18,834 nt of DNA. Origin: an uncultured Alistipes sp. Lineage in GTDB: Bacteria; Bacteroidota; Bacteroidia; Bacteroidales; Rikenellaceae. The stretch covers positions 1 through 18,834 of the forward strand of contig CATKXN010000044.1 of NCBI GenBank assembly GCA_949840605.1, given 5' to 3'. The translations under genes and the position numbers were made by a program. Numbering within the stretch: position 1 is the first letter of the stretch; each line of letters begins with the position of its first letter. Shown in pieces: positions 1 through 7,306 of this stretch. The notes beneath the pieces are model-generated. The model was not told the origin of the DNA. It did no database searches and worked only from the letters and a program-made list of their open reading frames with translations.

Positions 1-204
1 GCCGATCACAGATTCGATGGCCGCCAAAGAGTTCTCGGGCCAGTTGCGCCAGTCGCCCCGGTGGCAGGCCACAAGAACCTGTTTCGAAGTCGGATCGTGA
101 AGCTCCGATACTACGGTTTCGGCACGGCGGGTCGGGACGGGCGACGGAGATGTGCAGCCGATGAAAAAGGCCGCCAGAAATAATGAACAATAAAAGGTTT
201 TCAT
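1..204 (-). CDS. Glycerophosphodiester phosphodiesterase lipoprotein, N-terminal part only
   Basis: The first 68 codons of a leftward gene that continues past the window edge. It starts at the ATG complementary to 202-204. The product begins with a lipoprotein signal peptide (MKTFYC, then a hydrophobic stretch) ending in the lipobox FIGC at Cys17. A Ser/Pro/Thr-rich linker follows. Residues 48-50 are HRG, in the context VACHRGDW and then PENSLAAIE, which is the N-terminal catalytic motif of the GDPD family (HRG, then PEN[ST]). The family hydrolyses glycerophosphodiesters to glycerol-3-phosphate and an alcohol, using a metal ion. The rest of the barrel, with the E-x-D and HD motifs, lies outside the window, so activity cannot be judged. 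It is divergent from the sigma factor gene and has its own promoter at 338-367. A second GDPD sits in the Sus-like operon at 7307, which suggests shared purpose. Confidence 0.85.
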   Translation of the reverse strand, partial: MKTFYCSLFLAAFFIGCTSPSPVPTRRAETVVSELHDPTSKQVLVACHRGDWRNWPENSLAAIESVIG

Positions 205-337
205 AATCGCAGTGTTAAGAATTCGGATCAAATTGGTTCCGGACAAGCACGAAAAAAACATTCCTGCAAAAATCTTTCGCGGAACACTCACCCGGCCTTT
301 TCTGCGGACGAAAACCGAAAACATCCGGAGACCTCGG

Positions 338-367
338 CAAATGTATGTAAAATTTATGGAAACACAA
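338..367 (-). promoter_or_regulatory. Bacteroidota-type promoter for the leftward GDPD gene
   Basis: Read on the minus strand, 345 to 338 is TACATTTG, an exact match to the Bacteroidota -7 consensus TAnnTTTG. A TTG at 367-365 lies 19 bases upstream, the usual distance for the -33 element. Transcription would start near 331 and give a leader of about 125 bases before the ATG at 204. Confidence 0.6.
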
Positions 368-378
368 CGCGGAATATC

Positions 379-397
379 AAAAAAAAACATACATTTG
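379..397 (+). promoter_or_regulatory. Probable -7 box and A-tract upstream of the sigma factor gene
   Basis: TACATTTG at 390-397 matches the Bacteroidota -7 consensus TAnnTTTG. It would start transcription around 404, some 23 bases before the ATG at 427. No TTG is found at the usual -33 distance. A run of nine A (379-387) lies directly upstream, inside the spacer. The minus-strand GDPD promoter is about 50 bases away, so the two promoters are back to back. Confidence 0.5.
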
Positions 398-426
398 CAA
401 CGACGCAATCTCCGATTCAATACGCT

Positions 427-987
427 ATGAATCAAAATAATATGTCGGACTCCCTGCTGATCTCGGCCCTGCGCGACGGGAACATAGATAGTTATAAAAC
501 TATCTATGCGAAGTACTATGCGAAGGTCCGCGGGTTTGTTCTCCGCCTCACCCGGACGGAGTGGATCGCCGACGAAATAGCGCAGAACGTCTTCGTCAAA
601 ATATGGACCCACCGCGAATCGCTGGTGATATGCGAGGGGGGGGGTAACCTCAACGGCTATATCTTCATGATCGCCAAAAACGAGATCGTCAGTTATTACC
701 GTTCACGGCGGCAGATCGTCGCCTATCAGGAGTCGTTCGTCGAGGACGTGCGTTTCGACGCCCGCATCGACGAGTCGATCGACTCGAACCGCCTTGCGAC
801 GCTGATCGAACACATCGTGGCGGCCATGCCCCGCGTGCGCCGCGAAGTCTTCGTGATGAGCCGTTACCGCAACATGTCCAACGCCGACATCGCCGCCGAA
901 CTGGGCATCTCGAAACGCACCGTCGAAAAGCATATCAGCCTCTGTCTCGAACAGTTGCGGCTCGAACTGGGGACTTTTCTGCACTGA
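427..987 (+). CDS. ECF-type RNA polymerase sigma factor (Bacteroidota FecI-like family)
   Basis: A 186-residue protein of typical length for an extracytoplasmic-function sigma factor. Region 2 spans about residues 24-96, with the core-binding segment DEIAQNVFVKIW at 49-60 and the -10-recognition part around NLNGYIFMIAKN (74-85). Region 4 spans about 127-181 and has a helix-turn-helix (NADIAAELGISKRTVEKHI, 152-170). The next gene encodes a FecR-type anti-sigma factor and the gene after that a SusC with an STN domain. This is the standard layout for substrate-induced trans-envelope signalling, so the likely target is the susC promoter. ATG 427 is chosen because it lies just after the promoter; Met6 (ATG 442) is an alternative start. 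Codons 70-73 contain a run of nine G that makes the reading frame vulnerable to slippage. Confidence 0.93.
   Translation: MNQNNMSDSLLISALRDGNIDSYKTIYAKYYAKVRGFVLRLTRTEWIADEIAQNVFVKIWTHRESLVICEGGGNLNGYIFMIAKNEIVSYYRSRRQIVAYQESFVEDVRFDARIDESIDSNRLATLIEHIVAAMPRVRREVFVMSRYRNMSNADIAAELGISKRTVEKHISLCLEQLRLELGTFLH
636..644 (+). repeat. Nine-G homopolymer inside the sigma factor gene
   Basis: Nine consecutive G encode the end of Glu70 and Gly71-73 in a linker within sigma region 2. Adding one G gives TAA directly after the tract (t645). Removing one G gives TGA at 668-670. Either slip would remove the end of region 2 and all of region 4. Confidence 0.9.
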
Positions 988-1002
988 CCTGCGTACCCGG
1001 AG

Positions 1003-1025
1003 CCCGGAAGCCCCGGGATTTTTTT
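1003..1025 (+). terminator. Short intrinsic terminator between sigma and anti-sigma genes
   Basis: CCCGG (1003-1007), loop AAGCC, CCGGG (1013-1017), then A and seven T (1019-1025). A second CCCGG at 996-1000 could pair with the same right arm instead. The stem is only 5 bp but all G/C. It lies 16 bases after the sigma stop codon, and the anti-sigma gene begins 100 bases further on in the same direction. It could act as a partial terminator that sets the sigma to anti-sigma ratio. Confidence 0.5.
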
Positions 1026-1125
1026 CACAAAAATCGTCCGATCCGTTACGTGCGCTCCGCCGTTTCCGCGTATTATTAGCGACGGCAGGGGAACAGGCCC
1101 CGCGCCCCGAACGGAAAAACGACCT

Positions 1126-2106
1126 ATGACAGACAACCGACATACCGATCCCGAAACCCGCCGTGCGGAGGAGTTCCGCCGCGCCGTGGAGGAGGGCGAC
1201 ACCGATCGGATCGAACAGCTGCTGCTGCAGGAAGAGGAGGGCGCATTCGACGACGAGTTGCGCGCTGCGTGGAACGAACCGGTCCCGACGGTAGACGCCC
1301 GCGACGTGGACGACGCATTCCGTTCGTTCGAACGTCGCATCCGGCCGCGCCGCAGTATGGGATTTCTCGCCGTGCTGCGCCATGCCGCGGCCGCAGCCGC
1401 CGTCGTGGCGATCGCCGTACTCTGGTGGCAGGTCCGCCACGAAGAGGTGCGCATCGTCGAAACCCGGTGGGCCGAGTGCTCGACCGCTTACGGGCAGACC
1501 CGCGAACTGACCCTCGCCGACGGCACCCGCCTATGGATCAACGCCGGGTCGCGGGTGCTCTATCCGACCGATTTCCACGGCAAAGAACGACGGGTTTACA
1601 TCTCGGGCGAGGTCTGCCTCGACGTGGCGAAAGACCCCTCCCGGCCCTTCTGCGTATCGGCCGACGGCGCCGAAATCCGCGTCCTGGGTACGCAGTTCAA
1701 TGTCAAATCGTACCTCGGCGAACGGGAACTCACCACCACGCTGATGAGCGGTTCGATCGAAATGCGCCTGCCGGGCAGCGAAGAGGTCTACCGCCTGACC
1801 CCGGGAAAGACGCTCCAGTACGACCGGACATCGGGCGACATCTCGCTCTACACCACCCCCGAATACAACTATCCCGCCTGGTACCGCGGCGAGTTCACCT
1901 TCCACAACGAGACCCTGCAGGCCATCGCCGCCGAACTGGAACGCAAATTCGACGTGCGGATCGTCATCCGCAACCCTGAAGCCGCCGGCACCCGCTTCTT
2001 CGCCGGGTTCGTCAACGACGAATCGGTGGACGAGATTCTCGCGGCGCTGAACATCCAGAAACAATTCCGCATCGAGCGCCGCGGCGACGTGATCGACATC
2101 TATTGA
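1126..2106 (+). CDS. FecR-type anti-sigma factor (inner-membrane sensor)
   Basis: A 326-residue protein with the FecR architecture of Bacteroidota. A cytoplasmic N-terminal part (about 1-78, acidic and helical) is expected to hold the sigma factor. One membrane segment follows at about 81-101 (Ala/Val-rich, ending VLWW). The periplasmic FecR domain runs from about 117 to 215 and includes GQTRELTLADGTRLWINAGS (123-142). A C-terminal STN-like domain (DUF4974) covers about 255-326, with FTFHNETLQAIAAELERKF (257-275). By analogy with FecR/FecI, the periplasmic part contacts the STN domain of the downstream SusC and passes the substrate signal to the sigma factor at 427. A 138-base gap containing a terminator-like hairpin separates it from the sigma gene. 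No alternative in-frame start seems better than ATG 1126. Confidence 0.93.
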   Translation: MTDNRHTDPETRRAEEFRRAVEEGDTDRIEQLLLQEEEGAFDDELRAAWNEPVPTVDARDVDDAFRSFERRIRPRRSMGFLAVLRHAAAAAAVVAIAVLWWQVRHEEVRIVETRWAECSTAYGQTRELTLADGTRLWINAGSRVLYPTDFHGKERRVYISGEVCLDVAKDPSRPFCVSADGAEIRVLGTQFNVKSYLGERELTTTLMSGSIEMRLPGSEEVYRLTPGKTLQYDRTSGDISLYTTPEYNYPAWYRGEFTFHNETLQAIAAELERKFDVRIVIRNPEAAGTRFFAGFVNDESVDEILAALNIQKQFRIERRGDVIDIY

Positions 2107-2238
2107 CGTCAAAAAAGATAGAAAATCCGAGTATTCACCTAAAAACCGCTACCTGCCAGAGAGAATCCGACCGAACACCCACCCCTCCGACCGAACCGAA
2201 ACCGAAACCACTCCACTATCACATCTAAATCAACCCCA
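2107..2238 (+). promoter_or_regulatory. G-poor leader upstream of the SusC gene
   Basis: A 132-base gap between the anti-sigma stop and the susC-like ATG. The 3' part (about 2168-2238) is almost entirely A and C with CCGAA/CCGAAA units repeated around 2187-2208, and it has no obvious hairpin. No TAnnTTTG box is seen, which fits a promoter read by the ECF sigma factor at 427 rather than by the housekeeping sigma. The exact promoter cannot be assigned by eye. Confidence 0.35.
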
Positions 2239-5200
2239 ATGAAGAAAACTTCTGCTTTAGGAGGTTTTCCGGGACGGAATTTGCCCGGAAAAATCCTGAC
2301 AATCCTGCTCGCGGCCCTGTTTTTCGTCTCCGCCGCCGCGGCGCAGAGCCGGCAGCCGGTCACCATCGACGTCAAGGACGCCACCGTCGAAAGCGTCGTC
2401 AGCACGCTGAAAAGCCGGTACGGGTTCTCCTTCGTGATGCGCAGCGACGAGGTCGACCTCACGCGCCGCGTCACCATCCGCCTGAAACAACGCCCCGTGG
2501 AAGAGGTCCTCGAAGCCTTGTTCCGGGGACAGCCCGTCAACATCGAATTTTCCGGCCAGAACGTCATCCGCATCAGCCGCAAGGCTCCCGAATCCGCCGT
2601 GCAGCAGCCCGTTTCGGGCCGGGTGCTCGACGAGAACCGCCAGCCGGTGATCGGCGCAAGCGTCATCGTCCCCGGCACCACCACGGGCGCCGGCACCGAC
2701 CTCGAAGGCCGTTTCACCATCACGCCCGGCCCCTCGCGCAAACTCCGCGTCTCCTACATCGGCTACACGACGCAGGAGGTGACGATCCCCGAGTCGCAAA
2801 CCACGGTGGAAATCGTCCTGCGGCCCGCCGAAAACGACATCGAGAACGTCATCGTCGTCGGTTACACGCCGATGCGCAAGAGCGATTTCACGGGAGCCAT
2901 CGCCAGCGTCAAATCCAGCGAACTGTCGACCACCACGGCCACCGTGGGGCAGTCGCTCGCCGGACGCGTGGCAGGCGTCGAGGTGCGCCAGACCAGCGGT
3001 GCGCCGGGCGACGGCGTGCAGATCCGCATCCGCGGCGTCAACTCCTTTTCGGCCAGTTCGTCGCCCCTCTACGTCGTCGACGGCTATCCCGCCTCGGAGG
3101 ACGTCTACATCAACCCGGGCGACATCGAGTCGATCGACATCCTGAAGGACGCCGCCTCGGCGGCGATCTACGGATCGCGCGGCGCCAGCGGCGTGGTGCT
3201 CATCACCACCAAGCGCGGCTCGTCGAAGAACACCCGCGTGTCGTACGAATTCACGATCGGCATGCAGCAGGTCGAGCGGAAACTGGACCTGCTGAACGCC
3301 GCACAGTTCCGCGACCTGCTGATCGAGGCCCGCAACAACTCCTACCGCACCAAGGCCACGGCCGCAGGGGTCGCATGGAGCCCCTTCGACGACAACTCGG
3401 TCCGCACGGCCAAGGGGTTCACGCTTTCGGAGGTCGGCATCCCGGGGGAGTTTTTCGACTTCACCACCGGACAGCCCGTCGCCCCGGCCTGCGACACCGA
3501 CTGGCAGGACGCCATCTTCTCCAATGCGATGACCATGCGCCACAACGTGCAGGTCTCGGGCGGCAAGGACTTCCTGACCTACATGGTCAGCATCGGACGC
3601 CTCTCTCAGGAGGGCATCATCTCGCCGTCGGACCACGCCCGGACCAACATGCGCGTGAACCTCGACGCCCAGGTGACGAAGAAGATCACCCTGCAGACCA
3701 ACTTCTCGCTCTACGACGTGAAGAACCGCGAGGTGCAGGCCGCCGGACGCTGGATCAACGACGGCGTGATCCAGAGCGCCATGATGATGATCCCCGGATC
3801 GCCCGTCTACAACGCCGACGGCTCCTACGCCACGGGCTACATGGTCGGCCTGAGCGCCGGCGGGTGGGGGATCAACGGCGTCGAGAATCCCGTCGCCCTG
3901 GCCAACGAGCTGGACATCCGCAGCAAGTCGCAGCGCACGTCGGTCAACGCCTCGGTCAACTACGAGGTGATCGAGGGCCTCAACCTGAAGGCCAACCTCG
4001 GCATGCAGTTCTACAACTACCGCTACAACTACTACCGTCCCCGCTCCATCGGCCGCAACTCGGACCTGGCGAACAGCGCCGGCATCGAAACCTACGTCAA
4101 GGCCCAGAGCCAGTTCGACCAGGACGTCGACCGCCTGGGCGAGTTCACGGCCAACTACAAGAAGGATTTCGGCCGCCACCGCCTCGACTTCCTGGCGGGT
4201 TACACCATGCAGAAGAAGACCTACGACCGCGAAAAGATCGAAGCCACGGGCATGCCCGACGACCGCATCCACGAAATCACGGCCCACGGTTCGGCGGCTT
4301 CGGACGTGACGATCAGCAGCAGCACGCGCAAGGCCGCCTGGACGATGATGTCCTACCTGGCGCGCGTCAACTATGCCTTCGACGACCGCTACGTCCTCAC
4401 CGGGACGTTCCGCGCCGACGGTTCCTCGAAGTTCGGCCCCGACAACCGCTGGGGCTATTTCCCGTCGGTATCGGCCGGCTGGACCCTTTCGAACGAGCCG
4501 TGGCTCAAACCGTTCTTCGGCAGCGACACCAGCCTCAAGCTGCGCGCCTCGTGGGGTCTGAGCGGCAACAACGACATCGGCAACTACGAACACCTCGCAG
4601 TGCTCGACAACGGCGGCTATGCCGAGGGCTCCACCCCCGGCGCGGCCTACTGGGAGTCGAGTTTCACCGACGGCATGCTGGGCTGGGAGACCACCTCGCA
4701 GGTGAACGTCGGCGTCGACCTCAGCCTGCTGAGAGGCCGTCTGAACCTGATCGCCAACTTCTACAACAGCCGCACCCGCGACCTGCTCTACACACAGCCC
4801 GTTTCGGGCATCTCGGGATCGACGAGCGTCGTGACGAACGTCGACGGCGCCCTGCTGCGCAACCGCGGCGTGGACCTGCAGATCGACGCCCGCATCCTCA
4901 CCGGCAAGGTCCGGTGGAACGCCAGCGGCAACATCTCGTTCAACCGCAACAAGGTGCTCTCGCTGGGCGCGCTGGAGGACATTTACAGCGTCGGCGAACG
5001 CAGCGTGACGAGCTACGTCACCCGCGTAGGACTGCCGATCGGTTCGTTCTTCGGCTACAAGGTCGGTGGCATCCTCTCCGAAGCCGACATGGTCAACATC
5101 CGCGAAGACGCCCGGTATTACGACGCCACGACCAAATCGTTCCCTGAGGGCTACCGGATGAAAGGTCCGGCCGTACCGTCGTACAACGCCGCCGAAGCGG

Positions 5201-5784
5201 GCGACGTGCGGTGGTCCGACACCAACGGCGACGGCGTGATCGACGAGAGCGACCGCACGGTGCTGGGCAACGCCTATCCGAAGTTCACGGCGGGTTTCAA
5301 CACCTCGGTCGAGTGGAAGAACATCGACCTGGGGATCGTGCTCACGGGTTCCTACGGGGCATCGGTCATCAACTTCCAGAAATACTACCTCTACAACATG
5401 GAGGGTTCGAGCAACCAGCTCGTGTCGGCCCTCGACCGCTACCGCTCCGACGCCGATCCGGGCCGCAACAACGTCTTCCGCGCCGCGCGCCACTCGACGA
5501 CGAACGTTTCGCAGCGCATCAGTTCGCAGTTCGTCGACGACGCCTCGTACCTGCGCATCACGAACATCTCGCTCGGCTACACCTTCCCGCAGAAGGTGAT
5601 TTCGAAACTCCGCCTGCAAGGGCTGCGCATCTACGCCTCGGTGGACAATGTCTGGACCTTCACCGACTACGAGGGCTACAACCCCGAGGTGTCGTACAAG
5701 AGTTCCAACCTCCTCCCGGGATTCGACTGGGGATGCTATCCGCTGGCACGGACCTACAGCCTCGGCGTAAGAGTCACATTCTAA
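2239..5784 (+). CDS. SusC-family TonB-dependent outer-membrane transporter with STN signalling domain
   Basis: An 1181-residue protein. A signal peptide covers about 1-36 (hydrophobic core around ILTILLAALFFVSAAAAQ). An STN (secretin/TonB short N-terminal) domain follows at about 40-112. A CarboxypepD_reg-like beta-sandwich covers about 124-197. The plug domain runs from about 205 to 330, with the SusC hallmarks LAGRVAGVEV (240-249), IRIRGVNSF (262-270), PLYVVDGYP (276-284) and SAAIYGSRGASGVVLITTK (307-325). The rest is a 22-strand beta-barrel ending in Phe (GVRVTF). It imports ligand across the outer membrane using TonB energy, with the SusD partner 18 bases downstream as lid. The STN domain is present in SusC proteins that signal to FecR/ECF pairs, and such a pair lies directly upstream. 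Plain glycan-type SusC proteins controlled by one- or two-component regulators lack it. First gene of the five-gene operon ending at 12228. Confidence 0.96.
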   Translation: MKKTSALGGFPGRNLPGKILTILLAALFFVSAAAAQSRQPVTIDVKDATVESVVSTLKSRYGFSFVMRSDEVDLTRRVTIRLKQRPVEEVLEALFRGQPVNIEFSGQNVIRISRKAPESAVQQPVSGRVLDENRQPVIGASVIVPGTTTGAGTDLEGRFTITPGPSRKLRVSYIGYTTQEVTIPESQTTVEIVLRPAENDIENVIVVGYTPMRKSDFTGAIASVKSSELSTTTATVGQSLAGRVAGVEVRQTSGAPGDGVQIRIRGVNSFSASSSPLYVVDGYPASEDVYINPGDIESIDILKDAASAAIYGSRGASGVVLITTKRGSSKNTRVSYEFTIGMQQVERKLDLLNAAQFRDLLIEARNNSYRTKATAAGVAWSPFDDNSVRTAKGFTLSEVGIPGEFFDFTTGQPVAPACDTDWQDAIFSNAMTMRHNVQVSGGKDFLTYMVSIGRLSQEGIISPSDHARTNMRVNLDAQVTKKITLQTNFSLYDVKNREVQAAGRWINDGVIQSAMMMIPGSPVYNADGSYATGYMVGLSAGGWGINGVENPVALANELDIRSKSQRTSVNASVNYEVIEGLNLKANLGMQFYNYRYNYYRPRSIGRNSDLANSAGIETYVKAQSQFDQDVDRLGEFTANYKKDFGRHRLDFLAGYTMQKKTYDREKIEATGMPDDRIHEITAHGSAASDVTISSSTRKAAWTMMSYLARVNYAFDDRYVLTGTFRADGSSKFGPDNRWGYFPSVSAGWTLSNEPWLKPFFGSDTSLKLRASWGLSGNNDIGNYEHLAVLDNGGYAEGSTPGAAYWESSFTDGMLGWETTSQVNVGVDLSLLRGRLNLIANFYNSRTRDLLYTQPVSGISGSTSVVTNVDGALLRNRGVDLQIDARILTGKVRWNASGNISFNRNKVLSLGALEDIYSVGERSVTSYVTRVGLPIGSFFGYKVGGILSEADMVNIREDARYYDATTKSFPEGYRMKGPAVPSYNAAEAGDVRWSDTNGDGVIDESDRTVLGNAYPKFTAGFNTSVEWKNIDLGIVLTGSYGASVINFQKYYLYNMEGSSNQLVSALDRYRSDADPGRNNVFRAARHSTTNVSQRISSQFVDDASYLRITNISLGYTFPQKVISKLRLQGLRIYASVDNVWTFTDYEGYNPEVSYKSSNLLPGFDWGCYPLARTYSLGVRVTF

Positions 5785-5802
5785 CCTGAAAACCAAACGA
5801 CG

Positions 5803-7284
5803 ATGAAAAGACTATTATACGGTTTCTGCCTCGCGGCGCTGCTCTGCGGCTGCACGGATTTCCTCGACGAGACAGACCCCAACGCCGTGACGAACAAATC
5901 CTACTACAAGAACACGTCCGACGTCGAAATGTCGGTCCGCGGCTGCTACAACGCGCTCTACGGCGAGGGCTACTTCGGCAAGATGTACCTCTACACCGAG
6001 GTGCGTTCGGACAACACCACACAGGAGATTCCGGGCGTCAACAACGGCGTCTACTACCAGTTCCACAACTACACGCTCCGCACCGACAACACGTTCCTCT
6101 ACAAGCATTACACCGACCTCTACCTCTGCATCAGCCGGTGCAACATCGTGCTGGCGCATATCGACGACGTGGAATGGGCCGACCGCGCCCGCCGCGCATG
6201 GCTCGAAGCCGACGTGCGTTTCCTGCGCGCGCTGAGCTACTATTACCTCGTGGCGCAGTGGGGCGACGTGCCCTGCATCACGCAGACCTTCGCCACCAAG
6301 GACGAGGTGCAGGCCGCCACGAAACGCGACCCGAAGGCCGAGGTCTACAAGGTGATCGCCGGCGATCTCGACTATGTGCTGGGCAGTCCGCTCGAAACCG
6401 TCAACAGCGCTTCGACCGTGGGCCGCGCCTCGAAGGCCGCCGCCTTGGCCCTCTACGGCAGGGTGCTGCTGACGAAAGCCGCCGATCCCGATTTCGCGTC
6501 CGACCGGAAACCGCTGGCGACGGCCGCGCAGCAGAAGCTGACGGAGGCATGGGGAACCCGGTCGTTCGGAGAGCTGAAGGAGATCGACTTCGCCTCGCTC
6601 TGGAACCTCGACAGCCAGAAATCCTGCAAAGAGCATATTTTCCAGGTCAACTACCTGAGCGGCAACGAGAAACTGGGCTCGGACTACGCCTGGCTCTTCC
6701 AGCCCGAGGCTACCACGGGGCTGAATTCGAACAAAGCCGGACAAGGGCACAACATCTTCGAACAGAACCTCGTCGACGAGTTCGAGCAGGGCGACCGGCG
6801 CATCGCCTCGACATACGCCCGCTACGCCGGCTCGGACGTCTGCTACTGCACCAAATACGCCGATCTGGTGTGCGGCGTGAGCGGCTACGGCGGCAACAAC
6901 TGGATCGTCTTCCGCTACGCCGACGTCCTGCTGATGCTGGCCGAGGCCGAGTACCTGCTGGGCAACGAGGACCTCACGGTGAAGTACATCAACCAGGTCC
7001 GCGCCCGCGCCGGACTGGCCGACTACGACCCCGCCTACATCCCCTCCGACCCCGAGGAAACCGTGCGCACGGTTTGGGAGCAGCTGATCCACGAACGCCG
7101 CTGCGAGTTCGCCGGCGAGAACCAGCGCTGGTTCGACCTCGTGCGGATGTACCCGAAAAAGGAGCTCGTCGAACTGATGCAGGCCAAGAACAGCAACTTC
7201 GGCGAAAAAGACCTGCTGCTGCCGATTCCCAACACGGAGTATCTGCTCAACCCCTCGGGCATGTACCAGAACCCGGGCTATTAA
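5803..7284 (+). CDS. SusD/RagB-family nutrient-binding outer-membrane lipoprotein
   Basis: A 493-residue lipoprotein. A signal peptide (MKRLLYGFCLAALLCG) ends at Cys17, followed by TDFLDETDP, an acidic stretch of the kind that directs Bacteroidota lipoproteins to the cell surface. The helical N-terminal half contains SYYKNTSDVEMSVRGCYNAL (33-52), the usual SusD opening. The C-terminal part has FRYADVLLMLAEAE (370-383), NQVRARAGL and ERRCEFAGENQRWFDLVR (431-448), all conserved in the family. It would cap the SusC barrel at 2239 and capture the ligand at the cell surface. The ligand cannot be read from the sequence. The neighbouring phosphodiesterases point to a phosphodiester rather than a glycan. 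It lies 18 bases after susC and 22 bases before the GDPD gene, so it is clearly co-transcribed. Confidence 0.95.
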   Translation: MKRLLYGFCLAALLCGCTDFLDETDPNAVTNKSYYKNTSDVEMSVRGCYNALYGEGYFGKMYLYTEVRSDNTTQEIPGVNNGVYYQFHNYTLRTDNTFLYKHYTDLYLCISRCNIVLAHIDDVEWADRARRAWLEADVRFLRALSYYYLVAQWGDVPCITQTFATKDEVQAATKRDPKAEVYKVIAGDLDYVLGSPLETVNSASTVGRASKAAALALYGRVLLTKAADPDFASDRKPLATAAQQKLTEAWGTRSFGELKEIDFASLWNLDSQKSCKEHIFQVNYLSGNEKLGSDYAWLFQPEATTGLNSNKAGQGHNIFEQNLVDEFEQGDRRIASTYARYAGSDVCYCTKYADLVCGVSGYGGNNWIVFRYADVLLMLAEAEYLLGNEDLTVKYINQVRARAGLADYDPAYIPSDPEETVRTVWEQLIHERRCEFAGENQRWFDLVRMYPKKELVELMQAKNSNFGEKDLLLPIPNTEYLLNPSGMYQNPGY

Positions 7285-7306
7285 TCCCTAAAACAACGCC
7301 AAAACT

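Noticed and set aside
212..430. A 72-codon plus-strand open frame upstream of the sigma gene
   Set aside because: It covers both divergent promoters and the A-tract, has a basic low-complexity product with no family resemblance, and overlaps the sigma start. Chance frame.
2257..5796. A 1179-codon minus-strand open frame opposite the SusC gene, and similar long antisense frames elsewhere
   Set aside because: High G/C at third positions removes stop codons on the opposite strand. The products are Val/Asp/Arg/His-rich and match no family, while the plus-strand genes have clear domains.
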